Assembly (NCBI RefSeq): GCF_051014445.1
Contig: NC_135134.1
Coordinates: 28,833,672 to 28,897,671, forward strand
Source: Colletes latitarsis
Taxonomy: Eukaryota > Arthropoda > Insecta > Hymenoptera > Colletidae
Direction: 5' to 3'
DNA length: 64,000 bases
Under the pieces are notes generated by a model. It was given only the letters and a program-made list of their open reading frames with translations, had not been told where the DNA came from and did not search any database. Positions 45,301-58,228 of the stretch are shown one piece after another. The position numbers and the translations under genes were made by a program. Numbering within the stretch: the stretch's first letter is position 1; the number at the start of each line of letters is the position of its first letter.

Positions 45301-45705
45301 CAGTGTAGTACCATATTACTATGTGATACAGACCAGTGAAAGCCCAGGATCTGGCCAACGAGTATGTGAGAAATGCGAAGGTGTGAGCCTGATGAGGGCA
45401 GATCCCACACCTATCCCTGACCTAACTTGCGTTATCCTCTAACGTACTGATTGAGACCAGGATTAGCCGACTGTTTCAGTGTGGTACCACATTACTACGT
45501 GATACAAACCAGAAAAAGCCCAGGATCAGGCAAACAAGTATGAGAAATATGCGAAAGTATGAGCCTCATGAGGGCAAATCCCAGACCTAACCCAGACCTA
45601 ACATGCGATATCCATTAAAATATTGCCCGAGACTAGGTTTCATGGACTGTTTCCGTGTGGCACCACATTACTACGTGATCCAAACTAGAAAAAGCCCAGA
45701 ATCTG
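42361..45705. repeat. Higher-order repeat, copy B (19 monomers)
   Basis: Collinear with copy A at an offset of about 3,168 bp, growing to about 3,346 bp after one extra monomer near 44.2 kb. It shares the same rare variants, such as TTCAGAATGGTACCAC and GGCAAGCAAG. Confidence 0.78.
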
Positions 45706-47040
45706 GCCATCAAGTATGAGAAATATGCCGAAGTACGAGCCTGATGAGAGCAAATCCCCGGACCTAACCTAGACCTAACATGCGTTATCCTCTAAAATAT
45801 TGTTCGAGACCAGGATTAATCGACTGTTTCAGTGTGGTACCACTTTACTACGTGATCCAAACCAGAAATAACCCAGGACCTGTTCAACAAGTATCTGAAG
45901 AATGCGAAAGTATGGGTCTGATGAGGGCAAATCCTAGACCTAACCCAGACCTAACATGCGTTACCATTAGAAATATTGATCGAAACCAGGCTTAATCGAC
46001 TGTTTCAGAGTGGTACCACATTACTACGTGATCCAATCTAGTAAAATCCAAGGATCTGCCCAACAAGTATGAGAAATATGCGAAAGTTTGAGTCTGATGA
46101 GGGCAAATCCCAGGCCTAACCTAGACCTAACATGCGTTATCCTCTAAAGTATTGATCGAAACCAGGTTTAATCGTCTGTTTCAGTGTGGTACCACATTAC
46201 TACGTGATTCAAGCCAGAAAGAACCCAGGATCTGAACAACAAGTATGTGATAAATGCGAAAGTATGAGTCTGATGAGGGCAAATCCCAGGCCTAACCTAG
46301 ACCTAACGTGCGTTATCATCTAAAATATTGATCGAAACCAGGTTTAATCGACTGTTTCAGTGTGCTACCACATTACTACGTGATTCAAGCCAGAAAGAAC
46401 CCAGGATCTGAACAACAAGTATGCGATAAATGCGAAAGTATGAGTCTGATGAGGGCAAATCCCACGCCTAACCTAGACCTAACCTGCGTTATCATCTAAA
46501 ACATTGATCGAAACCAGGTTTAATTGACTGTTTCAGTGTGGTACCACATTACTACGTGATCCAAACCAGAAAAAGCCCAGCATAAGGCAAGCAAGTATGA
46601 GAAATATGCGAAAGTATGAGCCTGATGAGGGCAAATCCCACGCCTAACCTAGACCTAACCTGCGTTATCATCTAAAACATTGATCGAAACCAGGTTTAGT
46701 TGACTGTTTCAGTGTGGTACCACATTACTACGTGATCCAAACCAGAAAAAGCCCAGGATAAGGCAAGCAAGTATGTGAAGAATGCGAAAGTATGAGCCTG
46801 ATGAGGGCAAATCCCAAGCCTAACCTAGACGTAACCTGCGTTATCATCTAAAATATTGATCGAAACCAGGTTTAATCGACTGTTTCAGTGTGGTACCACA
46901 TTACTACGTGATCGAAACCAGAAATAACCCAGGATCTGTTGAACAAGTATGTGAAGAATGCGATAGTATGAGTCTGATGAGGGCAAATCCCAGGCCTAAA
47001 CTAGACCTAACATGCGTTATCATCTAGAACATTGATCGAA

Positions 47041-49250
47041 ACCAGGTTTAATGGGCTGTTTCAGTGTGGTACCACATTACGACGAGATCCAGACCAGTGA
47101 AAGCCCAGGATCTGGCCAACAAGTATGTGAGAAATGCGAAGATATGGGCCTGATGAGGGCAGATCCGACACCTATCCCAGACCTAACTTGCGTTATCCTC
47201 TAAAATATTGATCGAGACCAGGATTAATCGACTGTTTCAGTGTGGTACCACATTACTACCTGATCCAAACCAGAAAAAACCTAGGATCTGTTCAACGAGT
47301 ATGTGAAGAATGCGAAAGTATGAGCCATATGAGGGCAAATCCCAGACCTATCCCAGACCCAACTTGCGTTATCCTCTAAAATATTGGTCGAGACCAGGGT
47401 TAGTCGACTGTTTCAGTGTGGTGCCACTTTACTACGTGATCCAAACCAGAAATAACCCAGGATCTGTTGAACAAGTACGTGAAGAATGCGATAGTATGAG
47501 TCTGATGAGGGCAAATCCCAGGCCTAAACTAGACCTAACATGCGTTATCATCTTGAACATTAATCGAAACCAGGTTTAATCGACTGATTCAGTGTAGTAC
47601 CACATTACCACGTGATCCAAACGAGAAAAAGCCCAGGATTTGGCGAACGAGTATGCGAAAAATGCAAAAGTATGAACCAGATGATGGCAAATCCCAGACC
47701 TATCCCAGACCCAACTTGCGTTATCCTCTAAAATATTGGTCGAGACCAGGGTTAGTCGACTGTTCCAGTGTGGTACCACTATACTACGTGATCCAAACCA
47801 GCAATAACCCAGGATCTGTTGAACAAGTATGTGAAGAATGCGAAAGTATGAGATAGATGGTGGCAAATCCTAGACCTAACCCAGACCAAACATGCGTTAT
47901 CATCTAAAATATTGATCGAACCCAGGTTTCATGGACTGTTTCAGTGTGATACCACATTACTACGTGATCCAAACCAGAAAAAACCTAGGATCTGTTCAAC
48001 AAGTATGTGAAGAATGCGAAAGTATGAGCCAGATGACGGCAAATCACAGACCTATCCCAGACCCAACTTGCGTTATCCCCTAAAATATTGGTCGAGACCA
48101 GGGTTAGTCGACTGTTTCAGTGTGGTACCACTTTACTACGTGATCCAAACCAGCAATAACCCAGGATCTGTTGAACAAGTATGTGAAGAATGCGATAGTA
48201 TGAGTCTGATGAGTGCAAATCCCAGGCCTAACCTAGACCTAACATGCGTTATCATCTAGAATATTGATCGAAACCAGGTTTAATCGACTGATTCAGTGTG
48301 GTACCACATTACCACGTGATCCAATCGAGAAAAAGCCCAGGATCTGGCCAACGAGTATGCGAAAAATGCAAAAGTATGACCCAGATGATGGCAAATCCCA
48401 GACCTATCCCAGACCCAACTTGATTTATCCTCTAAAATATTGGCCGAGACCAGGGTTAGTCGACTGTTTCAGTGTGGTACCACTATACTACGTGATCCAA
48501 ACCAGTAATAACCCAGGATCTGTTGTACAAGTATGTGAAGAATGCGATAGTATGGGTCTGATGGGGGCAAATCCCAAGCCTAGCCTAGACCGAGCATGAC
48601 TTTTCCTCTAAAATATTGATCGAGACCAGGTTTAATGTACTGCTTCAGTGTGGTACCACATTACTACGTGATCCAAACCAGGAAAAGCCCAGGATCTGTT
48701 CAACAAGTATGTGAAGAATGCGAAGTATGAGACAGATGGTGGCAAATCCTAGACCTAACCCAGACCTAACATGCGTTATCATCTAAAATATTGATCGAAA
48801 CCAGGTTTCATGGGCTGTTTCAGTGTGATACCACATTACTACGTGATCCATACCGGAAAAAAACCCAGGATCTGTTCAACAAGTATGTGAAGAATGCGAA
48901 AGTATGAGCCAGATGAGGGCAAATCCCACGCCTAACCTAGACCTAACCTGCGTTATCATCTAAAATATTGATCGCAACCAGGTTTCATTGACTGTTTCAG
49001 TGTGGTACCACATTACTACGTGATCGAAACCAGAAATAACCCAGGATCTGTTCAACAAGTATGTGAAGAATGCGAAAGTATGGGTCTGATGGGGGCAAAT
49101 CCCAGGCGCAACCTAGACCGAGCATGAGTTATCCTCTAAAATATTGATCGAAACCAGGTTTAATGGGCTGTTTCAGTGTGGTACCACATTACTACGAGAT
49201 CCAGACCAGTGAATGCCCAGGATCTGGCCAACAAGTATGTCAAGAATGCG
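47041..49250. repeat. Segmental duplication within the satellite, copy 1 (~2.2 kb)
   Basis: Matches 55845-58228 at offset 8,804, stepping to about 8,978 after one monomer present only in the latter (near 56.75-56.93 kb). Shared rare variants include CATCTTGAACATTAATCG, CAGCAATAACCC, GTACCACTATACTACG and AACTTGATTTATCC. Confidence 0.8.
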
Positions 49251-49578
49251 AAAGTATGAGCCTGATGAGGGCAAATCCCACGCCTAACCTAGACCTAACC
49301 TGCGTTATCATCTAAAACATTGATCGAAACCAGGTTTAATTGACTGTTTCAGTGTGGTACCACATTACTACGTGATCCAAACCAGAAAAAGCCAGGGATC
49401 AGGCAAACAAGTATGAGAAATATGCGAAAGTATGAACCTCATGTGGGCAAATCCCAGACCTAACCCAGACCTAACATGCGATATCCTTTAAAATATTGAC
49501 CGAGACTAGGTTTCATGAACTGTTTCCGTGTGGCACCACATTACTACGTGATCCAAACCAGAAAAAGCCCAGAATCTG

Positions 49579-52500
49579 GCCATCAAGTATGAGAAATTTG
49601 CGGAAGTACGAGCCTGACGAGAGCAAATCCCCAGACCAAACCTAGACCTAACATGCGTTATCCTCTAAAATATTGTTCGAGACCAGGATCTATCGACTGT
49701 TTCAGTGTGGTACCACTTTACTACGTGATCCAAACCAGATATTACCCAGGATCTGTTCAACAAGTATCTGAAGAATGCGAGAGTATGTGTCTGATGAGGG
49801 CAAATCCTAGACCTAACCCAGACCTAACATGCGTTATCATCAAAAATATTGATCGAAACCAGGTTTAATCGACTGTTTCAGAGTGGTACCACATTACTAC
49901 GTGATCGAATCCAGTAAAATCCAACGATCAGCCCAACAAGTATGAGAAATATGCGAAAGTTTGAGTCTGATGAGGGCAAATCCCGGGTCTAACCTAGACC
50001 TAACATGCGTTATCCTCTAAAATATTGATCGAAACCAGGTTTAATCGACTGTTTCAGAGTGGTACCACATTACTACGTGATCGAATCCAGTAAAATCCAA
50101 CGATCAGCCCACAAAGTATGAGAAATATGCGAAAGTTTGAGTCTGATGATGGCAAATCCCAGGCCTAACCTAGACCTAACATGCGTTATCCTCTAAAGTA
50201 TTGATTGAAACCAGGTTTCATGGACTGTTTCTGTGTGGTACCACATTACTACCTGATCCAAACCAGAAATAACTCAGGATCTGTTCAACAAGTATGTGAA
50301 GAATGCGAAAGTATGGGTCTGATGAAGGCAAATCCTAGACCTAACCCAAACCTAACATGCGTTATCATCTAAAATATTCATCGAAACCAGGTTTAATCGA
50401 CTGTTTCAGAATGGTACCACATTACTACCTGATCCAAACCAGAAAAAACCCAGGATCTGTTCAACAAGTATGTGAAGAATGCGAAAGTATGACCCAGATG
50501 AGGGCAAATCCCATACCTATCCCAGACATAACTTGCGTTAACCTCTAAAATATTGATCGAGACCAGGATTAATCGACTGTTTCAGTGTGGTACCACATTA
50601 CTACCTGATCCAAACCAGAAGAAGCCCAGGATCAGGCAAACAAGTATGAGAAATATGCGAAAGTATGAGCCTCATCAGGGCAAATCCCAGACCTAACCCA
50701 GACCTAACCTGCGTTATCATCTAAAATATTGATCGAAACCAGGTTTAATTGACTGTTTCAGTGTGGTACCACATTACTACGTGATCCAAACCAGAAAATC
50801 CCAGGATAAGGCAAGCAAGTATGAGAAATATGCGAAAGTATGAGTCTGATGAGGGCAAATCCCAGGCCTAACCTAGACCTAACCTGCGTTATCATCTAAA
50901 ATATTGATCGAAACCAGGTTTAATTGACTGTTTCAGTGTGGTACCACATTACTACGTGATACAATCCAGTAAAATCCAAGGATCAGCCCAACAAGTATGA
51001 GAAATATGCGAAAGTTTGAGTCTGATGAGGGCAAATCCCAGGCCTAACCTAGACCTAACCTGCATTATCATCTAAAATATTGATCGAAACCAGGTTTAAT
51101 TGACTGTTTCAGTGTGGTACCACATTACTACGAGATCCAATCCAGTAAAATCCAAGGATCAGCCCAACAAGTATGAGAAATATTCGAAAGTTTGAGTCTG
51201 ATGAGGGCAAATCCCAGGCCTAACCTAGACTTACCATGCGTTATCCCCGAAAATAATGATCGAAACCAGGTTTAATCGACTGTTTCAGTGTGGTACCACG
51301 TTACTACGTGATCCATACCGGAAAAAAACCCAGGATCTGTTCAACAAGTATGTGAAGAATGCGAAAGTATGAGCCTGATGAGGGCAAATCCCAGGCCTAA
51401 CCTAGACCTAACCTGCGTTATCCTCGAAAATAGTGATCGAAACCAGGTTTAATCGACTGTTTCAGTGTGGTACCACGTTACTACGTGATCCATACCGGAA
51501 AAAAACCCAGGATCTGTTCAACAAGTATGTGAAGAATGCGAAAGTATGAGCCTGATGAGGGCAAATCCCAGGCCTAACCTAGACCTAACCTGCGTTATCA
51601 TCTAAAACATCGATCGAAACCAGGTTTAATTGACTGTTTCAGTGTGGTACCACATTACTACGTGATCCAAACCAGAAAAAGCCCAGGATAAGGCAAGCAA
51701 GTATGAGAAATATGCGAAAGTATGAGTCTGATGAGGGCAAATCCCAGGCCTAACCTAGACCTAACCTGCGTTATCATCTAAAATATTGATCGAAACCAGG
51801 TTTAATTCACTGTTTCAGTGTGGTACCACATTACTACGAGATCCAATCCAGTAAAATCCAAGGATCAGCCCAACAAGTATGAGAAATATGCGAAAGTTTG
51901 AGTCTGATGAGGGCAAATCCCAGGCCTAACCTAGACTTACCATGCGTTATCCTCGAAAATAATGATCGAAACCAGGTTTAATCGACTGTTTCAGTGTGGT
52001 ACCACGTTACTACGTGATCCATACCGGAAAAAAACCCAGGATCTGTACAACAAGTATGTGAAAAATGCGAAAGTATGAGTCTGATGAGGGCAAATCCCAG
52101 GCCTAACCTAGACCTAACAAGGTGTATCCTCTAAAATATTGGTCGTATCCAGGTTTAATTAACTGTTTCAGTGTGGTACCACATTACTACGTGATCCAAT
52201 CCAGTAAAATCCAAGGATCTGCCTAACAAGTATGAGAAATATGCGAAAGTTTGAGTCTGATGAGGGCAAATCCCAGGCCAAACCTTGACCTAGCATGCGT
52301 TATCATCTAAAATATTGATCGAAACCAGGTTTAATTAACTGTTTCAGTGTGCTACCACATTACTACGTGATCCATACTAGAAAAAGCCCAGGATCTGGCC
52401 AATAAGTATGAGAAATATGCGAAAGTATGAGTCTCATGAGGGCAAATCCCAGGCCTAACCTAGACCTAACATGGTGTAACCTCTAAAATATTGGTCGTAT

Positions 52501-53100
52501 CCAGGTTTAATTGACTGTTTCAGTGTGATACCACATTACTACGTGATCCAATCCAGTAAAATCCAAGGATCTGCCAACAAGTATGAGAAATATGCGAAAG
52601 TTTGAGTCTGATGAGGGCAAATCCCAGGCCTAACCCAGACCTAGCATGCGTTATCATCTAAAATATTGATCGAAACCAGGTTTAATGGACTGTTTCAGTG
52701 TAGTACCATATTACTACGTGATACAGACCAGTGAAAGCCCAGGATCTGGCCAACGAGTATGTGAGAAATGCGAAGGTGTGAGCCTGATGAGGGCAGATCC
52801 CACACCTATCCCTGACCTAACTTGCGTTATCCTCTAACGTACTGATTGAGACCAGGATTAGCCGACTGTTTCAGTGTGGTACCACATTACTACGTGATAC
52901 AAACCAGAAAAAGCCCAGGATCAGGCAAACAAGTATGAGAAATATGCGAAAGTATGAGCCTCATGAGGGCAAATCCCAGACCTAACCCAGACCTAACATG
53001 CGATATCCATTAAAATATTGCCCGAGACTAGGTTTCATGGACTGTTTCCGTGTGGCACCACATTACTACGTGATCCAAACTAGAAAAAGCCCAGAATCTG
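49579..53100. repeat. Higher-order repeat, copy C (20 monomers)
   Basis: Collinear with copy A at an offset of 10,386 bp over at least its first half. The region 38995-40400 reads nearly the same as 49381-50790, including the upstream AAAGCCAGGGATCAGGC monomer. Confidence 0.78.
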
Positions 53101-55844
53101 GCCATCAAGTATGAGAAATATGCCGAAGTACGAGCCTGATGAGAGCAAATCCCCGGACCTAACCTAGACCTAACATGCGTTATCCTCTAAACTATTGTTC
53201 GAGACCAGGATTAATCGACTGTTTCAGTGTGGTACCACTTTACTACGTGATCCAAACCAGAAATAACCCAGGACCTGTTCAACAAGTATCTGAAGAATGC
53301 GAAAGTATGGGTCTGATGAGGGCAAATCCTAGACCTAACCCAGACCTAACATGCGTTACCATTAAAAATATTGATCGAAACCAGGCTTAATCGACTGTTT
53401 CAGAGTGGTACCACATTACTACGTGATCCAATCTAGTAAAATCCAAGGATCTGCCCAACAAGTATGAGAAATATGCGAAAGTTTGAGTCTGATGAGGGCA
53501 AATCCCAGGCCTAACCTAGACCTAACATGCGTTATCCTCTAAAGTATTGATCGAAACCAGGTTTAATCGTCTGTTTCAGTGTGGTACCACATTACTACGT
53601 GATTCAAGCCAGAAAGAACCCAGGATCTGAACAACAAGTATGTGATAAATGCGAAAGTATGAGTCTGATGAGGGCAAATCCCAGGCCTAACCTAGACCTA
53701 ACCTGCGTTATCATCTAAAACATTGATCGAAACCAGGTTTAATTGACTGTTTCAGTGTGGTACCACATTACTACGTGATCCAAACCAGAAAAAGCCCAGC
53801 ATAAGGCAAGCAAGTATGAGAAATATGCGAAAGTATGAGCCTGATGAGGGCAAATCCCACGCCTAACCTAGACCTAACCTGCGTTATCATCTAAAACATT
53901 GATCGAAACCAGGTTTAGTTGACTGTTTCAGTGTGGTACCACATTACTACGTGATCCAAACCAGAAAAAGCCCAGGATAAGGCAAGCAAGTATGTGAAGA
54001 ATGCGAAAGTATGAGCCTGATGAGGGCAAATCCCAAGCCTAACCTAGACCTAACCTGCGTTATCATCTAAAATATTGATCGAAACCAGGTTTAATCGACT
54101 GTTTCAGTGTGGTACCACATTACTACGTGATCGAAACCAGAAATAACCCAGGATCTGTTGAACAAGTATGTGAAGAATGCGATAGTATGAGTCTGATGAG
54201 GGCAAATCCCAGGCCTAAACTAGACCTAACATGCGTTATCATCTAGAACATTGATCGAAACCAGGTTTAATCGACTGATTCAGTGTGATACCACATTACC
54301 ACGTGATCCAAACGAGAAAAAGCCCAGGATCTGGCCAACGAGTATGCGAAAAATGCAAAAGTATGAACCAGATGATGGCAAATCCCAGACCTAACCCAGA
54401 CCTAACCTGCGTCATTATCTAAAATATTGATCGAAACCAGGTTCAATAGACTGTTTCAGTGTGGTACCACATTACTACGTGATCCAAACCAGAAAAAACC
54501 TAAGATCTGTTCAACAAGTATGTGAAGAATGCGAAAGTATGAGCCAGATGACGGCAAATCACAGACCTATCCCAGACCCAACTTGCGATATCCCCTAAAA
54601 TATTGGTCGAGACCAGGGTTAGTCGACTGTTTCAGTGTGGTACCACTATACTACGTGATCCAAACCAGAAATAACCCAGGATCTGTTGTACAAGTATGTG
54701 AAGAATGCGATAGTATGGGACTGATGGGGGCAAATCCCAGGCGTAACCTAGACCGAGCATGAGTTATCCTCTAAAATATTGATCGAAACCAGGTTTAATG
54801 GGCTGTTTCAGTGTGGTACCACATTACTACGAGATCCAGACCAGTGAAAGCCCAGGATTTGGCCAACAAGTATGTGAAGAATGCGAAAGTATGAGCCTGA
54901 TGAGGGCAAATCCCACGCCTAACCTAGACATAACCTGCGTTATCATCTAAAATATTGATCGCAACCAGGTTTCATTGACTGTTTCAGTGTGGTACCACAT
55001 TACTACGTGATCGAAACCAGAAATAACCCAGGATCTGTTCAACAAGTATGTGAAGAATGCGAAAGTATGGGTCTGATGGGGGCAAATCCCAGGCGTAACC
55101 TAGACCGAGCATGAGTTATCCTCTAAAATATTGATCGAGACCAGGATTAATCGACTGTTTCAGTGTGGTACCACATTACTACCTGATCCAAACCAGAAAA
55201 AGCCCAGGATCAGGCAAACAAGTATGAGAAATATGCGAAAGAATGAGCCTCATGAGGGCAAATCCCAGACCTAACCCAGACCTAACATGCGATATCCATT
55301 AAAATATTGCCCGAGACTAGGTTTCATGGACTGTTTCCGTGTGGCACCACATTACTACGTGATCCAAACTAGAAAAAGCCCAGAATCTGGCCATCAGGTA
55401 TGAGAAATATGCCGAAGTACGAGCCTGATGAGAGCAAATCCCCAGACCTAACCTAGACCTACCCTGCGTTATCATCTAAAACATTGATCGAAACCAGGTT
55501 TAGTTGACTGTTTCAGTGTGGTACCACATTACTACGTGAACCAAACCAGAAAAAACCCAGGATAAGGCAAGCAAGTATGTGAAGAATGCGAAAGTATGAG
55601 CCTGATGAGGGCAAATCCCACGCCTAACCTAGACCTAACCTGCGTTATCATCTAAAATATTGATCGCAACCAGGTTTCATTGACTGTTTCAGTGTGGTAC
55701 CACATTACTACGTGATCGAAACCAGAAATAACCCAGGATCTGTTCAACAAGTATGTGAAGAATGCGAAAGTATGGGTCTGATGGGGGCAAATCCCAGGCG
55801 TAACCTAGACCGAGCATGAGTTATCCTCTAAAATATTGATCGAA

Positions 55845-58228
55845 ACCAGGTTTAATGGGCTGTTTCAGTGTGGTACCACATTACGACGAGATCCAGACCA
55901 GTGAAAGCCCAGGATCTGGCCAACAAGTATGTGAGAAATGCGAAGATATGGGCCTGATGAGGGCAGATCCGACACCTATCCCAGACCTAACTTGCGTTAT
56001 CCTCTAAAATATTGATCGAGACCAGGATTAATCGACTGTTTCAGTGTGGTACCACATTACTACCTGATCCAAACCAGAAAAAACCTAGGATCTGTTCAAC
56101 AAGTATGTGAAGAATGCGAAAGTATGAGCCATATGAGGGCAAATCCCAGACCTATCCCAGACCCAACTTGCGTTATCCTCTAAAATATTGGTCGAGACCA
56201 GGGTTAGTCGACTGTTTCAGTGTGGTGCCACTTTACTACGTGATCCAAACCAGAAATAACCCAGGATCTGTTGAACAAGTACGTGAAGAATGCGATAGTA
56301 TGAGTCTGATGAGGGCAAATCCCAGGCCTAAACTAGACCTAACATGTGTTATCATCTTGAACATTAATCGAAACCAGGTTTAATCGACTGATTCAGTGTA
56401 GTACCACATTACCACGTGATCCAAACGAGAAAAAGCCCAGGATCTGGCGAACGAGTATGCGAAAAATGCAAAAGTATGAACCAGATGATGGCAAATCCCA
56501 GACCTATCCCAGACCCAACTTGCGTTATCCTCTAAAATATTGGTCGAGACCAGGGTTAGTCTACTGTTCCAGTGTGGTACCACTATACTACGTGATCCAA
56601 ACCAGCAATAACCCAGGATCTGTTGAACAAGTATGTGAAGAATGCGAAAGTATGAGATAGATGGTGGCAAATCCTAGACCTAACCCAGACCAAACATGCG
56701 TCATCATCTAAAATATTGATCGAACCCAGGTTTCATGGACTGTTTCAGTGTGATACCACATTACTACGTGATCCAAACCAGAAATACCCAGGATCTGTTC
56801 AACAAGTATGTGAAGAATGCGATAGTATGAATCTGATGTGGGCAAATCCCAGGCCTAACCCAGACCTAACCTGCGTCATTATCTAAAATATTGATCGAAA
56901 CCAGGTTTAATTGACTGTTTCAGTGTGGTACCACATTACTACGTGATCCAAACCAGAAAAAACCTAGGATCTGTTCAACAAGTATGTGAAGAATGCGAAA
57001 GTATGAGCCAGATGACGGCAAATCACAGACCTATCCCAGACCCAACTTGCGTTATCCCCTAAAATATTGGTCGAGACCAGGGTTAGTCGACTGTTTCAGT
57101 GTGGTACCACTTTACTACGTGATCCAAACCAGCAATAACCCAGGATCTGTTGAACAAGTATGTGAAGAATGCGATAGTATGAGTCCGATGAGTGCAAATC
57201 CCAGGCCTAACCTAGACCTAACATGCGTTATGATCTAGAATATTGATCGAAACCAGGTTTAATCGACTGATTCAGTGTGGTACCACATTACCACGTGATC
57301 CAATCGAGAAAAAGCCCAGGATCTGGCCAACGAGTATGCGAAAAATGCAAAAGTATGACCCAGATGATGGCAAATCCCAGACCTATCCCAGACCCAACTT
57401 GATTTATCCTCTAAAATATTGGCCGAGGCCAGGGTTAGTCGACTGTTTCAGTGTGGTACCACTATACTACGTGATCCAAACCAGTAATAACCCAGGATCT
57501 GTTGTACAAGTATGTGAAGAATGCGATAGTATGGGTCTGATGGGGGCAAATCCCAAGCCTAACCTAGACCGAGCATGACTTTTCCTCTAAAATATTGATC
57601 GAGACCAGGTTTAATGTACTGCTTCAGTGTGGTACCACATTACTACGTGATCCAAACCAGGAAAAGCCCAGGATCTGTTCAACAAGTATGTGAAGAATGC
57701 GAAGTATGAGACAGATGGTGGCAAATCCTAGACCTAACCCAGACCTAACATGCGTTATCATCTAAAATATTGATCGAAACCAGGTTTCATGGGCTGTTTC
57801 AGTGTGATACCACATTACTACGTGATCCATACCGGAAAAAAACCCAGGATCTGTTCAACAAGTATGTGAAGAATGCGAAAGTATGAGCCAGATGAGGGCA
57901 AATCCCACGCCTAACCTAGACCTAACCTGCGTTATCATCTAAAATATTGATCGCAACCAGGTTTCATTGACTGTTTCAGTGTGGTACCACATTACTACGT
58001 GATCGAAACCAGAAATAACCCAGGATCTGTTCAACAAGTATGTGAAGAATGCGAAAGTATGGGTCTGATGGGGGAAATCCCAGGCGCAACCTAGACCGAG
58101 CATGAGTTATCCTCTAAAATATTGATCGAAACCAGGTTTAATGGGCTGTTTCAGTGTGGTACCACATTACTACGAGATCCAGACCAGTGAATGCCCAGGA
58201 TCTGGCCAACAAGTATGTGAAGAATGCG
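55845..58228. repeat. Segmental duplication within the satellite, copy 2 (~2.4 kb)
   Basis: Second copy of 47041-49250, with one extra monomer. The two copies are about 8.8 kb apart inside the array, so they are either a true recent duplication or a place to check assembly. Confidence 0.78.
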